From positions 1-64,000 of the forward strand of contig JAAYXB010000039.1 in NCBI GenBank assembly GCA_012516125.1: a stretch of 64,000 bases of DNA. Reading direction: 5' to 3'. Source of the DNA: Bacillota bacterium. Lineage in GTDB: Bacteria; Bacillota; SHA-98; UBA4971. Within the stretch, counting starts at the first letter, position 1. Each line of letters starts with the position of its first letter. This document shows, one piece after another, positions 29,028 to 39,086 of the stretch. The notes under the pieces were generated by a model. It searched no databases. It was not told where the DNA came from and saw nothing but the letters and a program-made list of their open reading frames with translations. A program made the position numbers and the translations under genes.

Positions 29028-29933
29028 GTGAAGAGCAAGAGGTCGCTTACCGCAGTCATAGCCATAGTGGTTCTTGGCCTCGTAGCCATCGGTGCTGTAT
29101 GGACGTACTCTGATCTCAGGGCTGTCGCCAAGGTGAACTCCACGTCCATCACCTGGAAGGAGTTTCACTCCGCACTGGAAAAGCAGTCCGGCAGGCAGCT
29201 CCTGGCCAAGATGATCCGCGAGGAGCTTATGAAGCAGGGTGCTGCCAGGTACAACATCCAGGTGACCGACGAAGACGTGGCCGCCGAGGTTGATGAGCTC
29301 AAGGCGCAGTTTGGCTCCGACGCCGGCCTGGAGCAGGCGCTTTCCCAGTACGGGATGACCCTCGACGATCTCCGCGACCAGATCCGGACCAACCTGTTGC
29401 TCGAGGCGATCGCGTCGAAAGACGTAACGATCAACGACGACGAAGTGAAGAAGTACTACGAAGAGCACAAAGACGAGTTCAAGGAGCCCGAGCAGGTAAG
29501 GGCACGCCATATTTTAGTCAAAGATGAAAAGACGGCAAAGGAAATAGAGAAAGAACTGGCCGGCGGTGCGGACTTCGCGGAGCTCGCCAAGGCGAAGTCG
29601 GAGGACCCCGGCTCGAAGGATAAGGGCGGAGACCTTGGCTACTTCGAGAGAGGAGCCATGGATCCAGCTTTCGAGAAGGCCGCGTTTGCCCTGAAGATAG
29701 GCGAAACCAGCGGCCCTGTGAAGTCCTCGTTCGGGTATCACATCATAAGAGTGGATGACAGGAAGCCTGAGCGGATCCCGCCTCTCGAAGAGGTCCGCAG
29801 CGAGGTCGTGAAGCGGCTCAAGCGCGAGAAAGCCAAGCCCGCGTCGACCGTGATAAGTGAACTCAAGGATGCAGCGCAGATCAAGATCAATGACAAGGCT
29901 CTCCAGGATGCTCTCTACGACATCATTTACTGA
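29028..29933 (+). CDS. Peptidylprolyl isomerase (PrsA/SurA-like parvulin), membrane anchored
   Basis: N-terminal TM; VRARHILVKDEKTAKEIEKELAGGADFAELAKAKSEDPGSKDKGGDLGYFERGAMDPAFEKAAFALKIGETSGPVKSSFGYHIIRV. Confidence 0.93.
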   Translation: MKSKRSLTAVIAIVVLGLVAIGAVWTYSDLRAVAKVNSTSITWKEFHSALEKQSGRQLLAKMIREELMKQGAARYNIQVTDEDVAAEVDELKAQFGSDAGLEQALSQYGMTLDDLRDQIRTNLLLEAIASKDVTINDDEVKKYYEEHKDEFKEPEQVRARHILVKDEKTAKEIEKELAGGADFAELAKAKSEDPGSKDKGGDLGYFERGAMDPAFEKAAFALKIGETSGPVKSSFGYHIIRVDDRKPERIPPLEEVRSEVVKRLKREKAKPASTVISELKDAAQIKINDKALQDALYDIIY

Positions 29934-30039
29934 GCCGGAGTAGCGGAGTAGGTTGCGCTCATCTTCACGAGGACGGCATGCGAGGAGGGCATATGTCCCT
30001 CCTCTTCTTGTAGCTCTTCTTGTAGAATACATCGCCCTT

Positions 30040-30134
30040 CTAAGTGAGGGTGCAGAAATGCTCCCGACTCTTGGGAGGGGTTGCCGGTGACTCAAAGAGA
30101 GAAAGACAGGTAGGAATTAATGAGGCCTCACTTG
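30040..30134 (+). repeat. Dispersed palindromic element type B, copy B5 (internally deleted)
   Basis: CTAAGTGAGGGTGCAGAAATGCTCCCGACTCTTGGGAGGGGTTGCCGGTGACTCAAAGAGAG ... CCTCACTTGG. Confidence 0.75.
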
Positions 30135-30154
30135 GAGAGTGGGCCGGGGTGGGA

Positions 30155-31531
30155 GTGTTCACGAGGAACATGTCAGGGCGTTCGGCGCGCGGTGCCGTCA
30201 TCACCCAGGTGAAGCCAGGAAGCATCGCGGATGAGGCCGGCATCATGCCGGGGGACAGGCTCATAAGTGTGAACGGCAGGCCGGTGCGAGACGTGCTCGA
30301 ATACCGATTTCTCTGCGCTGAAGAGGAGCTTTCCCTTGTGATCGAGAGGCCGGATGGGGATGTGCTCGTCGTGGAAGTGACGAAGGACTACGACGAGCCT
30401 TGCGGCCTCGAGTTCGGCGATGCCATCTTCGACGGCGTGCGGCGGTGCCGGAACCGATGCGTCTTCTGCTTCGTGGACCAGCTCCCGCGCGGAGTGCGAA
30501 GGACCCTCCGCGTCAGAGACGACGACTTCAGGCTCTCGTTCATGACGGGAAGCTACATTACCCTCACGAACCTCACGGAGGAAGACTACGACCGCGTGGC
30601 GTCCATGAGGCTGTCTCCCCTCTACGTATCAGTACACTCGACGAACCCCGTAACACGTGGGCAACTTCTTGGCAGGAAGGGTCCATGCGGCGTGATGGAC
30701 GGCATTGCAAGGCTTGTCGGGGCCGGGATCGTCGTCCACACACAGGTCGTGCTCTGCCCAGGGCTGAACGACGGTGTCGAGCTTGAAAGGACCGTCCGTG
30801 ACCTTTCGTCGCTTTTCCCCGGGGTCAGGTCGTGCGCGGTGGTTCCGGTCGGCCTGACGAGACACAGGCGGGGGCTCCCCCCGATCGCCCCGGTCAGCCG
30901 GGAGGATGCCGCACGGGTGGTAGGAGACGTGGAGAGGTGGCAGGAAGAGTTCCTCGAGAGGTTTTCGTCAAGGTTCGTGTTCGCCTCCGACGAGCTGTAC
31001 CTCCGGGCCGGAAAGGTCGTCCCGAGCCGTGAGGCGTACGAGGGTTTTCCGCAGATCGAAAACGGTGTTGGCCTCTTGCGGGACTTCATCGACCAGCTCG
31101 AGGAGATAAAGGAAAGCGGAAAGCTGCCGCGTGAAGTGAAAGCTTCCGCAAGGCTTGTCGCCATCACAGGAGAGGCTGCGTACCCGGTGATAGATGAGGC
31201 CTGCAGAGTGCTTTCGCGCGTGAGGGGGCTTTCGTGCCGGGCGCTTCTCGTCAAGAACAGGTTCTTCGGGCCGCGCGTGAGCGTTGCCGGCCTCCTGACC
31301 GGGCGGGATATCGCGAGAACCTATCTCGCCCCGGTCGGCCGGGGAGGGTGCGACGCTGTGATAATCCCCAGTGTGTCGCTGAAGGTGGACGAGCCCAGGT
31401 TCCTCGACGATATGACCGTGGGCGAGCTTGAGCGACTTTGCGGCGCGCCGGTGGATGTGGCCGAGCCCACCCCCGCTTCCCTCGCGGCGTGTGCGTTGAA
31501 GAGAGGTGGCTGCGTGTGGGAGCCCCGGTAG
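30155..31531 (+). CDS. DUF512 domain-containing radical SAM-like protein with N-terminal PDZ
   Basis: GAVITQVKPGSIADEAGIMPGDRLISVNG (PDZ); CRNRCVFCFVDQLPRGVRRTLRVRDDDFRLSFMTGSYITLTNL. The longer ORF start at 30044 lies inside repeat B5. Confidence 0.9.
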   Translation: MFTRNMSGRSARGAVITQVKPGSIADEAGIMPGDRLISVNGRPVRDVLEYRFLCAEEELSLVIERPDGDVLVVEVTKDYDEPCGLEFGDAIFDGVRRCRNRCVFCFVDQLPRGVRRTLRVRDDDFRLSFMTGSYITLTNLTEEDYDRVASMRLSPLYVSVHSTNPVTRGQLLGRKGPCGVMDGIARLVGAGIVVHTQVVLCPGLNDGVELERTVRDLSSLFPGVRSCAVVPVGLTRHRRGLPPIAPVSREDAARVVGDVERWQEEFLERFSSRFVFASDELYLRAGKVVPSREAYEGFPQIENGVGLLRDFIDQLEEIKESGKLPREVKASARLVAITGEAAYPVIDEACRVLSRVRGLSCRALLVKNRFFGPRVSVAGLLTGRDIARTYLAPVGRGGCDAVIIPSVSLKVDEPRFLDDMTVGELERLCGAPVDVAEPTPASLAACALKRGGCVWEPR

Positions 31532-32838
31532 TTGCCATCGTCGGCAGGCCGAATGTGGGAAAATCCGCGCTTTTCAACAGGATGGTCGGGACGCAGCATG
31601 CGATCGTTGAGGAAACGCCCGGCGTCACGCGCGACCGCATATACGGCAACGTGGAGTGGCGCGGGCGGAAGTTCGTCCTGGTGGACACGGGCGGCATAGA
31701 GACGGGCGAGAGCCGCGACCTCATCCGGGAGATGACGACGGCCCAGGCTAAGCTCGCCATCGACGAGGCAGACCTCATCCTGTTCGTCGTGGACACGAAA
31801 GCTGGGCTCATTCCGCAGGACCGGGACATAGCTGACATGCTGAGGCGATCGGCCCGTCCCGTGGTCTTGGTGGCGAGCAAGGCCGAGGGCGCCCGGCGGA
31901 GTGACTACGTGGAGTTTTACGCTCTTGGGCTCGGAGATCCCGTCCCCGTATCGTCGATCCACGGCACCGGCATAGGAGACCTCCTGGATGCGATCATCGT
32001 GCATCTGCCTGCGCCTGCGGGGGATGAAGAGGACCTTGAGACCGAGCGGGCCGTGAGGATCGCCGTCGTCGGGAGGCCCAATGTGGGCAAGTCGTCGCTG
32101 GTCAACGCGATCCTGGGAGAGGAGAGGTCCATTGTGAGCCCCGAGCCTGGGACGACCAGGGATGCGCTTGACACGCCGTTCACGTGGCGGGGCCGGAGGT
32201 TTGTCGTCATCGACACGGCCGGTATGCGCAGGAAGGCGAGGGTGAAAAGCCCAATCGAGCGCTACAGTACGCTCCGGGCGGTGAGGGCCGTCGAGAGGTG
32301 CGACGTGGTGCTCGTGGTGCTCGACGCATCGGAGGGGCTCGCCGCCCAGGACGTGAGGATAGCGGGATACGCCGACGAGGCTGGGCGCGCCTCCGTCATA
32401 GTACTGAACAAATGGGATCTTGTCGAGAAAGAGGAAGGTGCAAAGGCCAGACTGGAGAAGATCATCGACGTGGACCTGGTTTTCCTTTCGTATGCACCGA
32501 GGGTGTTCGTGTCCGCTCTCACTGGTGCAGAAGTCTTGAGACTGATGGAAACGGTCGAGAAGGTCGCGGACAACCACGCCCGCCGGGTGACGACATCGGT
32601 GCTCAACGAGGTGTTGGAGGAGGCCCAGATGAGGGTCGAACCGCCGCACGACAGGGGGCGTCAACTCAAGATCTTCTATGGGACACAGGTGGGGGTGAGG
32701 CCGCCTGCATTCTCGCTCTTTGTGAACGATCCGGGCCTGGTTCATTTCTCGTACAGGCGCTACCTCGAGAACAGGCTGCGCGAAGCCTTCGACTTCGAGG
32801 GGACCCCGGTGAGGCTTAGCTTCCGCCGGAGAGGATAG
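31516..32838 (+). CDS. der: Ribosome biogenesis GTPase Der (EngA)
   Basis: Two GTPase domains: VAIVGRPNVGKSALFNRM and IAVVGRPNVGKSSLVNAILGEERSIVSPEPGTTRDA; KH-like C-terminus. Confidence 0.97.
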   Translation: MGAPVVAIVGRPNVGKSALFNRMVGTQHAIVEETPGVTRDRIYGNVEWRGRKFVLVDTGGIETGESRDLIREMTTAQAKLAIDEADLILFVVDTKAGLIPQDRDIADMLRRSARPVVLVASKAEGARRSDYVEFYALGLGDPVPVSSIHGTGIGDLLDAIIVHLPAPAGDEEDLETERAVRIAVVGRPNVGKSSLVNAILGEERSIVSPEPGTTRDALDTPFTWRGRRFVVIDTAGMRRKARVKSPIERYSTLRAVRAVERCDVVLVVLDASEGLAAQDVRIAGYADEAGRASVIVLNKWDLVEKEEGAKARLEKIIDVDLVFLSYAPRVFVSALTGAEVLRLMETVEKVADNHARRVTTSVLNEVLEEAQMRVEPPHDRGRQLKIFYGTQVGVRPPAFSLFVNDPGLVHFSYRRYLENRLREAFDFEGTPVRLSFRRRG

Positions 32839-32859
32839 TAAAGGATCGGAGGAGAGGCC

Positions 32860-33459
32860 ATGGGTTGGGGAAGGCTCGTTCTGCTGGTGGTCCTGAGCTA
32901 CTGTCTTGGCTCCGTCCCCTTCGGGTATCTGGTCGGGAAAGTCTGGAAGGGCGTGGACGTGAGGCGGCGCGGGAGCGGAAACATCGGGGCCACAAACGTG
33001 CTGCGCGTCCTAGGTCCGGGGCCTGCCCTCGTCGTCCTCGCAGGCGATGTGGGGAAGGGGGCGCTCAGCGTTTATCTGGGCCAGGGGGCCGCCGGCACGG
33101 TTGGCGCTGCGGCGTGCGGCATCGCCGCGGCCGTCGGGGGAGCGTGGTCCGTTTTCCTTTGCTTTGGGGGAGGCAAGGGCATGGGAGTCGGCAGTGGCAT
33201 AGTACTTGCCAGCATGCCTCTGGTTGCGCTGGTCCTCGCCCCCATATGGGTGGTGCTCGTGGCGCTCACACGCTACGTCTCCCTCGGGTCGGTCGTGATC
33301 TCGGCGCTCGCGCCGCTGGTGGCGTACGCCCTAGGGATGCCCGGAGAGTACATATTGCTCGCGGCCGCCGTTGGGGCGATCGCATTGGTGAAGCACGGCT
33401 CCAACATCAGACGGCTTGTGGTGGGTCGGGAGCGGAAACTTGGAGAGCCCGCGGACTAG
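32860..33459 (+). CDS. plsY: Glycerol-3-phosphate acyltransferase PlsY
   Basis: SYCLGSVPFGYLVGKVWKGVDVRRRGSGNIGATNVLRVLG; FGGGKGMGVGSG. Confidence 0.95.
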   Translation: MGWGRLVLLVVLSYCLGSVPFGYLVGKVWKGVDVRRRGSGNIGATNVLRVLGPGPALVVLAGDVGKGALSVYLGQGAAGTVGAAACGIAAAVGGAWSVFLCFGGGKGMGVGSGIVLASMPLVALVLAPIWVVLVALTRYVSLGSVVISALAPLVAYALGMPGEYILLAAAVGAIALVKHGSNIRRLVVGRERKLGEPAD

Positions 33460-33490
33460 CGGCGACGGAGATGGGGGGAGCGTAACTTCG

Positions 33491-34522
33491 GTGAAGCGCG
33501 CAGGCATCATAGGCGCGGGAGGATGGGGCACGGCCCTCTCGATGCTCCTCGCGCGCAAAGGATACCGCGTCGATCTCTGGGCGCGCGAAGAAGAGGTGGC
33601 GCGCGAGATCTCAAACTTACGCACGAACGAGACGTTCCTGCCGGGGGTTGCGATCCCCGAGGGCGTCATCGCCACGACCGACGTGGGAGAGGTGGTCCGC
33701 AGCAACACGCTTCTTTTCGTTCCCGTTCCATCTCAGCACATGCGGGAGGTCATTCGTGCTGCCAGGCCGCACCTCACGAGGGACCATGTCATCATCCACG
33801 GGGGCAAGGGGATCGAGGAGGGGTCGCTCCTGCGCCTGTCCCAGGTGATCACGGAGGAGCTTCCCCCCGAGCTTCACGACAACGTCGGGGTGATTTCCGG
33901 CCCGAGCCATGCCGAAGAGGTCGCGCGGGAGGTGCCCACCGCCATCGTGGCCGCATCGGTTGACGAGAGGGTGGCGAAGCTGGCACAGGAGACCCTCATG
34001 TGCCCGACCATGCGTGTCTACACAAGCCACGACGTTATCGGCGTGGAGCTTGGGGGCGCCCTGAAGAACGTGATCGCCCTCGCCACCGGCATAGCCGATG
34101 GGCTTGGGTTCGGCGACAACACCCGGGCTGCCCTCATGACCCGGGGTCTTGCGGAGATCGCGCGCCTGGGGATTGCGCTGGGAGCGAACCCGCTTACGTT
34201 TGCAGGGCTGTCCGGGATGGGGGACCTTGTTGTGACGTGCATGAGCATGCACTCGCGCAACCGCCGGGCGGGGATGGAGATAGGGCGAGGCCGGAAGGTG
34301 GAGGAGGTGCTGACCTCCACGCGGATGGTGGTAGAGGGTGTTCCCACCACGAGGGCTGCAGTGGCGCTGGCGCGCCGCGTAGGAGTGGACATGCCAGTGG
34401 CGGAGAAGTTGCATGAGATCCTTTTCTCTGGACTGGACCCGATGCAGGCGGTGACCGACCTCATGACCCGTGACCCACAGGCGGAGACCTCGTCCATGTT
34501 TGCGAAGGACTTGCGCATCTGA
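33491..34522 (+). CDS. gpsA: NAD(P)H-dependent glycerol-3-phosphate dehydrogenase
   Basis: AGIIGAGGWGTALSMLLARKGYRVDLWARE; GVELGGALKNVIALATGIADGLGFGDNTRAALMTRGLAEI. Confidence 0.96.
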   Translation: MKRAGIIGAGGWGTALSMLLARKGYRVDLWAREEEVAREISNLRTNETFLPGVAIPEGVIATTDVGEVVRSNTLLFVPVPSQHMREVIRAARPHLTRDHVIIHGGKGIEEGSLLRLSQVITEELPPELHDNVGVISGPSHAEEVAREVPTAIVAASVDERVAKLAQETLMCPTMRVYTSHDVIGVELGGALKNVIALATGIADGLGFGDNTRAALMTRGLAEIARLGIALGANPLTFAGLSGMGDLVVTCMSMHSRNRRAGMEIGRGRKVEEVLTSTRMVVEGVPTTRAAVALARRVGVDMPVAEKLHEILFSGLDPMQAVTDLMTRDPQAETSSMFAKDLRI

Positions 34523-34591
34523 GACCAGGGGGGAGGGGAGGCCGGCTTCTTCGGCGGCGGAAGGGCCACCGCGAGGCCGGCGCAACGAGAC

Positions 34592-34954
34592 ATGAAACCC
34601 GGTGTGAACTGGCCTGTCACGATTACTACCCTTGCGGTGGCTGGCGTCGCAGCGTGGTGGACCTTCCGGGACGCGCGCGGGCGGGACGCCAATCCCCTGC
34701 TCTGGGCGGCGGGCATCGTGATAAGCGCGCTGATGGTGGGATATGTCGGCATCCCGATAGTCTTTGGCGCATACCTGCTTCTCAGGCCGCGTGGAGCACT
34801 TCTGGTATGCCCGCACTGCAAACGCAGGTACATTTACAATCTGGCTTTCTGCCCACACTGCGCGAAGCCCGTCAAGAAGGAGTGCCTGAGGTGCCACGAC
34901 ACGATGCCGCTCGACGCGGATACGTGCCCACACTGCGGGATGAAGGCCCTCTGA
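34592..34954 (+). CDS. Membrane protein with tandem zinc ribbons
   Basis: Two TM segments followed by CPHC-x12-CPHC and CLRC-x11-CPHC. Confidence 0.7.
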   Translation: MKPGVNWPVTITTLAVAGVAAWWTFRDARGRDANPLLWAAGIVISALMVGYVGIPIVFGAYLLLRPRGALLVCPHCKRRYIYNLAFCPHCAKPVKKECLRCHDTMPLDADTCPHCGMKAL

Positions 34955-35192
34955 GTTTTGTGATGGCGGGAGGAATCGCCCGCGGGGCGTCGAAAGATTA
35001 ACGCGCTCCCCATTCATGCTCCTTTCAGGTACCGCGCAGTCGCAATATGCTTTAAGGAAGGGCGCCGGCCCGGTGGTCGCGGTGCGGTGTTGAACGAGCG
35101 AGAGAGGCTTAATTTCTCCTGTGCCGGCCCCCTGGCGGGTGTGGCGAGCCAGTCTGGGCCGGACCCTCCGGTGGGGTACGGAGGTGATCCCG

Positions 35193-36080
35193 GTGCTCGA
35201 GAAAACCGATAGGATCGACGTCCTCATCCATCAGCTGACTCGCCTCGAAGAAGACTTGGACAAGCTCGACGGCGAGGGGCGCGAGCAGACCAGGGCCGAG
35301 GTTGCGGCCGTCCGGGGTCAGATCGTCGATGTCCTCATCACCGCGCTTCGGGAGGGCGACGTGTTCGCCCGACGCGGCGCCGCGTACGGTCTCAGCAAGC
35401 TGCCGGAGGCGCGTGCGGTTGATGTCCTGATATATGCTCTCGAGGACCTGGACGACTCCGTTCGAAGCTGGGCAGCGGAGGCTCTGGGGACGATCGGAGA
35501 TGAGCGAGCGCTTGCGCCCCTCGTGAGGGCCCTTAAGGAGGAGAACCCTTACGTTGCCTATAGCATTACCCATGCGATAATGAAGTTCCCCAAGGACAAG
35601 GTGGCGCGGGCGGTTATGACGGCTCTCGACAGCCCCGACAGGAACGTCCGCCGGAGGGCGGCAAAGCTTCTCGGGGAACTCAAGCACAAAAAGGCGGTGC
35701 CTCGTCTTGCGGCCCTGCTCGGCGACGCCGATCCGCAGGTGAGGTACGAGGCCGTCGAGGCCCTGCGCAAGGTGGGGGATATTAGGGCTCTCGAGTGCCT
35801 TATCGCCGCTCTCGCTGACGAGTCTACCGACGTAAGGTACGGCGCCATTCAGGCGCTGCGGGCGCTGGGCGACCGGAGGGCGGTGGAGCCTCTGGTGCGG
35901 GTGTGCATGGAGAACGAGGATCTTCGCTTCTACGCGCTCCAGGCGCTGAAGGAACTGTGCGGTGAGGACGCTGTGAGGCCCGTCCTCGAGGCGCTTGAGC
36001 ACTTGAGGAGCGTTGTCCATGCGGTGGCCATGCGTGTGCTGAACGAACGCGACCAGGGCGTCCAGAGGGCGAGTGGCTAG
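35193..36080 (+). CDS. HEAT-repeat (PBS lyase-like) protein
   Basis: Repeated VRSWAAEALGTIGDERALAPLVRALKEE-type units; strong SD GGAGGTGATCC before the GTG start. Confidence 0.88.
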   Translation: MLEKTDRIDVLIHQLTRLEEDLDKLDGEGREQTRAEVAAVRGQIVDVLITALREGDVFARRGAAYGLSKLPEARAVDVLIYALEDLDDSVRSWAAEALGTIGDERALAPLVRALKEENPYVAYSITHAIMKFPKDKVARAVMTALDSPDRNVRRRAAKLLGELKHKKAVPRLAALLGDADPQVRYEAVEALRKVGDIRALECLIAALADESTDVRYGAIQALRALGDRRAVEPLVRVCMENEDLRFYALQALKELCGEDAVRPVLEALEHLRSVVHAVAMRVLNERDQGVQRASG

Positions 36081-36212
36081 AAACCCCCGGCGGGGGCCAT
36101 CATGTGCGAATAGCAAGTCGCAGGTCCGCGTGGCGGCGCGTGGGTTCCGGCCGTGATCCTGGGCCCGGGACGCACCGCCGCCTCTCGTTCTCTTTCCGAG
36201 AAGGGGATGGTG

Positions 36213-36221
36213 TGCTATAAT
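36213..36221 (+). promoter_or_regulatory. Extended -10 promoter (TGC-TATAAT) upstream of mgtC-like gene
   Basis: tgtgcTATAATtc; the -35 is poor (TTTCCG at 17 bp). Confidence 0.5.
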
Positions 36222-36317
36222 TCAGTTCAACCAGCGTGCAGGTGGCCGCACGCTGTGGCGGTAGGTCCGGAGAATGTTGCCGGAGGTCGGCGACCGGCCG
36301 CGTCAGGAGGTGGTGAT

Positions 36318-36983
36318 ATGATTCCTCAAACCGAAATGGTGCTGCGCCTTGTCCTGGCGGTGGTGTTCGGTGGACTTATCGGGTTGGAACGGGAGAGCCA
36401 CAAGCGCCCCGCAGGGTTCAGGACACATATCCTTGTGTGCGTCGGCTCCGCGCTCGTCATGATGATCTCCCAGTATGCGTTCGTCGGCTTCACCCGGGTG
36501 ATACAGTACGACCCCGGGCGGATCGCGGCTCAGGTTGTGAGCGGCATAGGATTCCTCGGTGCGGGAACGATCCTCAGAGAAGGTGCGACCATCAAGGGCC
36601 TCACCACCGCGGCGAGCCTGTGGGTGGTGGCCGGCATCGGGCTTGCCGTCGGCACCGGCTTCTATCTCGCAGGCGCCATGACTTGCGGCATCGTGGTGGT
36701 CGTGCTCATCGCCCTGGACCGTTTCGAGCGCAGGTTCATCTACACGAAGCGAGACACCCTCTTCGTCCAGATGCAGGATCGGCCGGGCCAGCTCGGCGCC
36801 ATCGCCACAGTGCTCGGCAAGTACGGCGTGAGCATCAAGGATGTGGAGATGGAGACCCTGGAGGCCGGGCATGAGGCATCCCTTCACCTTGCGCTCGAGG
36901 TGCCGTTCTCGGTGCGCAAGGACAGGCTCCTTGATGAGATAGCCGCGGTCGAGGGGGTATACCGGGTCGGATATGAGGAGTGA
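36318..36983 (+). CDS. MgtC/SapB family membrane protein
   Basis: LAVVFGGLIGLERESHKRPAGFRTHILVCVGSALVMMIS ... GIGFLGAGTILREGATIKGLTTAASLWVVAGIGLAVG. Confidence 0.94.
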   Translation: MIPQTEMVLRLVLAVVFGGLIGLERESHKRPAGFRTHILVCVGSALVMMISQYAFVGFTRVIQYDPGRIAAQVVSGIGFLGAGTILREGATIKGLTTAASLWVVAGIGLAVGTGFYLAGAMTCGIVVVVLIALDRFERRFIYTKRDTLFVQMQDRPGQLGAIATVLGKYGVSIKDVEMETLEAGHEASLHLALEVPFSVRKDRLLDEIAAVEGVYRVGYEE

Positions 36984-36987
36984 TGGC

Positions 36988-37791
36988 ATGGCAGTGAGGA
37001 TACTCGTGACAAACGACGACGGGATCCTGGCAGACGGCATTCGCGTTCTCGCTGCCGAGCTTGCCACACTCGGAGAGGTTGTGGTGGTCGCTCCCGACAG
37101 GGAAAGGAGCGCCACGGGGCACGCCATCACGGTGCTCCGCCCTTTGAGGGTCGAGAAGGTTACCATTCCCGGGGTGAATGCCGAGGCCTGGGCCGTGGAC
37201 GGGACGCCGTCGGACTGCGTGAAGCTGGCAGTCGAGGCGTTGCTCGAAAGGAGGCCCGATGTGGTCGTGTCGGGGATCAACCGAGGCCCCAACCTGGGCA
37301 CTGATGTGCTCTATTCGGGCACGGTTTCGGCGGCGGTGGAGGGAGCGATCTGTGGGCTGCCTTCGATGGCGCTCTCGATAGCGGCCTTCGAGAACTGCAA
37401 CTACGAGTTTTCGGCGAAGTTCGGGGCGAGGATGGTCTCGAAGGTGCTGGAGAAAGGCCTTCCCCCCGACACACTCCTCAATATCAACGTGCCTTCAGTT
37501 GACGAGGAGGATATAGCCGGTGTCGCCATCACCAGACTCGGGGCGCGAAAGTGGAAGGACGTATTCGACCGCAGAGTAGACCCCAGGGGGCGGACGTATT
37601 ACTGGATGGCAGGGGACGTGGTGGATTGCGACGAAGATGAGGACACTGACGCAGTGGCGATACGAAACAACCTCGTCTCAATCACCCCGATCCACCTCGA
37701 CCTTACGAGGTACGACCTCATCGACGAGTTAAAGAAGTGGGGCATCGGCGTGACCTCTTCGCATTCTCCCGGCGGGCGGCATACTATATAG
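36988..37791 (+). CDS. surE: 5'/3'-nucleotidase SurE
   Basis: ILVTNDDGILADGIRVLAAEL...VVAPDRERSATGHAIT...VSGINRGPNLGTDVLYSGTVSAAVEG. Confidence 0.96.
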   Translation: MAVRILVTNDDGILADGIRVLAAELATLGEVVVVAPDRERSATGHAITVLRPLRVEKVTIPGVNAEAWAVDGTPSDCVKLAVEALLERRPDVVVSGINRGPNLGTDVLYSGTVSAAVEGAICGLPSMALSIAAFENCNYEFSAKFGARMVSKVLEKGLPPDTLLNINVPSVDEEDIAGVAITRLGARKWKDVFDRRVDPRGRTYYWMAGDVVDCDEDEDTDAVAIRNNLVSITPIHLDLTRYDLIDELKKWGIGVTSSHSPGGRHTI

Positions 37792-37815
37792 AAGAGTCGC
37801 TTCCCGACCGGGGGT

Positions 37816-38037
37816 ATGACCGTGGGTCTTGCCTGGATGCTGAGGTGTGCGGCCATTCTCTCCCTCGTCATCATCCTCGAGATGGCCTGGGTAATCTACG
37901 CCCACAGATCCCAGGCGCTGCCGCGCGAGGTCATGTCGGTCGCGGTTGGCGTCGTGGCCGCAACTGCCGTCCTGTATGTGGCCTTGCTATCGTTCATTGC
38001 GGTGAGGGTGATGGCACCGCTGATATACGGCCTGTGA
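37816..38037 (+). CDS. Small two-TM membrane protein
   Basis: 73 aa, two hydrophobic helices, fits the surE-ddl gap. Confidence 0.5.
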   Translation: MTVGLAWMLRCAAILSLVIILEMAWVIYAHRSQALPREVMSVAVGVVAATAVLYVALLSFIAVRVMAPLIYGL

Positions 38038-38138
38038 ACGTTCCGGTTGCAGCCCCGCATAGAAAGGCGCATGGAAAGGAGAGGAAGCGCGCCCGCGCTC
38101 GCGCGCGGCGGGCGGCCAGGGCGCGCCCGGTCACGACC

Positions 38139-39086
38139 ATGAAGAGAAGAGTTGCCCTGGTACAGGGCGGGAAATCCGCCGAGAGAGAGATATCGTTGCG
38201 CACCGGAGAGCAGGTGGGCGTTGCGCTGAGGCGCAAGGGCCACGAGGTGATCGCCCTCGACCTCGATGACGGGCTCGTCCCGGCCCTCCAGAGAGAAAAG
38301 CCTGATGTGGTCTTCATCGCGCTTCACGGCAGGTACGGTGAGGACGGCTGCCTGCAGGGACTTCTCGAGATACTGGGCATCCCTTACGTCGGGTCTGGGG
38401 TCCTCGCCAGCGCGCTCGCCATGGACAAGATCATGTCCAAGAAACTCTTCCGGCTGGAAGGGCTTACCTGCCCTCGCAGCATTACCGTGATAAGAGATGG
38501 TCTTGACCGGATCGACGAGGGCAAACTTGTCCAGACGGTTGAAGAAGCCCTGGGGTTTCCGGCCATCGTGAAGCCCAACAGGGAGGGGTCCACGATCGGG
38601 CTTACCCTCGTAAGGGAGCCGGGCAGCCTTTGGGACGCCCTCGCCCGCGCCTTCGAGTACGATCCGGAGGCACTGGTGGAGGAGTACGTCGAGGGAACCG
38701 AAATCACCGTGGGCGTCCTTGGCAACCGTGAGCCGTGGGCCCTTCCGGTGATCGAGATCGTGTCCGCCACCGGCCTCTATGACTATAAGGCTAAGTACAC
38801 AAAGGGTATGAGCGAGCACATCATCCCCGCTCGCGTGGCGCAGGACACGTATAAGGCGGCGCAGGACGCCGCCGTGAGGGCCCACAAGGCCCTCGGCTGC
38901 CGGGGCATGTCCCGCGCGGACTTCATCGTCGGGCCGGGCGGCGTGCCGTACATCCTCGAGGTGAACACCATCCCCGGAATGACCGAGACGAGCCTTCTTC
39001 CAGATGCCGCCAGGGCGGCGGGCATTGAATTCCCTGACCTTGTTGACATGCTCATCGACTTCGCCCTTGAGCCTGCCACTAAGTGA
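38139..39086 (+). CDS. ddl: D-alanine--D-alanine ligase
   Basis: VALVQGGKSAEREISLRTGEQV; HGRYGEDGCLQGLLEILGIPYVGSGVLASALAMDK; EVNTIPGMTETSLLP. Confidence 0.95.
   Translation: MKRRVALVQGGKSAEREISLRTGEQVGVALRRKGHEVIALDLDDGLVPALQREKPDVVFIALHGRYGEDGCLQGLLEILGIPYVGSGVLASALAMDKIMSKKLFRLEGLTCPRSITVIRDGLDRIDEGKLVQTVEEALGFPAIVKPNREGSTIGLTLVREPGSLWDALARAFEYDPEALVEEYVEGTEITVGVLGNREPWALPVIEIVSATGLYDYKAKYTKGMSEHIIPARVAQDTYKAAQDAAVRAHKALGCRGMSRADFIVGPGGVPYILEVNTIPGMTETSLLPDAARAAGIEFPDLVDMLIDFALEPATK

Noticed and set aside
30044-30154. ORF N-termini starting inside repeats (30044 for DUF512, 45032 for SBP2, 43510-43561)
   Set aside because: The extra residues are translations of the repeat element; homology and signal peptides start downstream.
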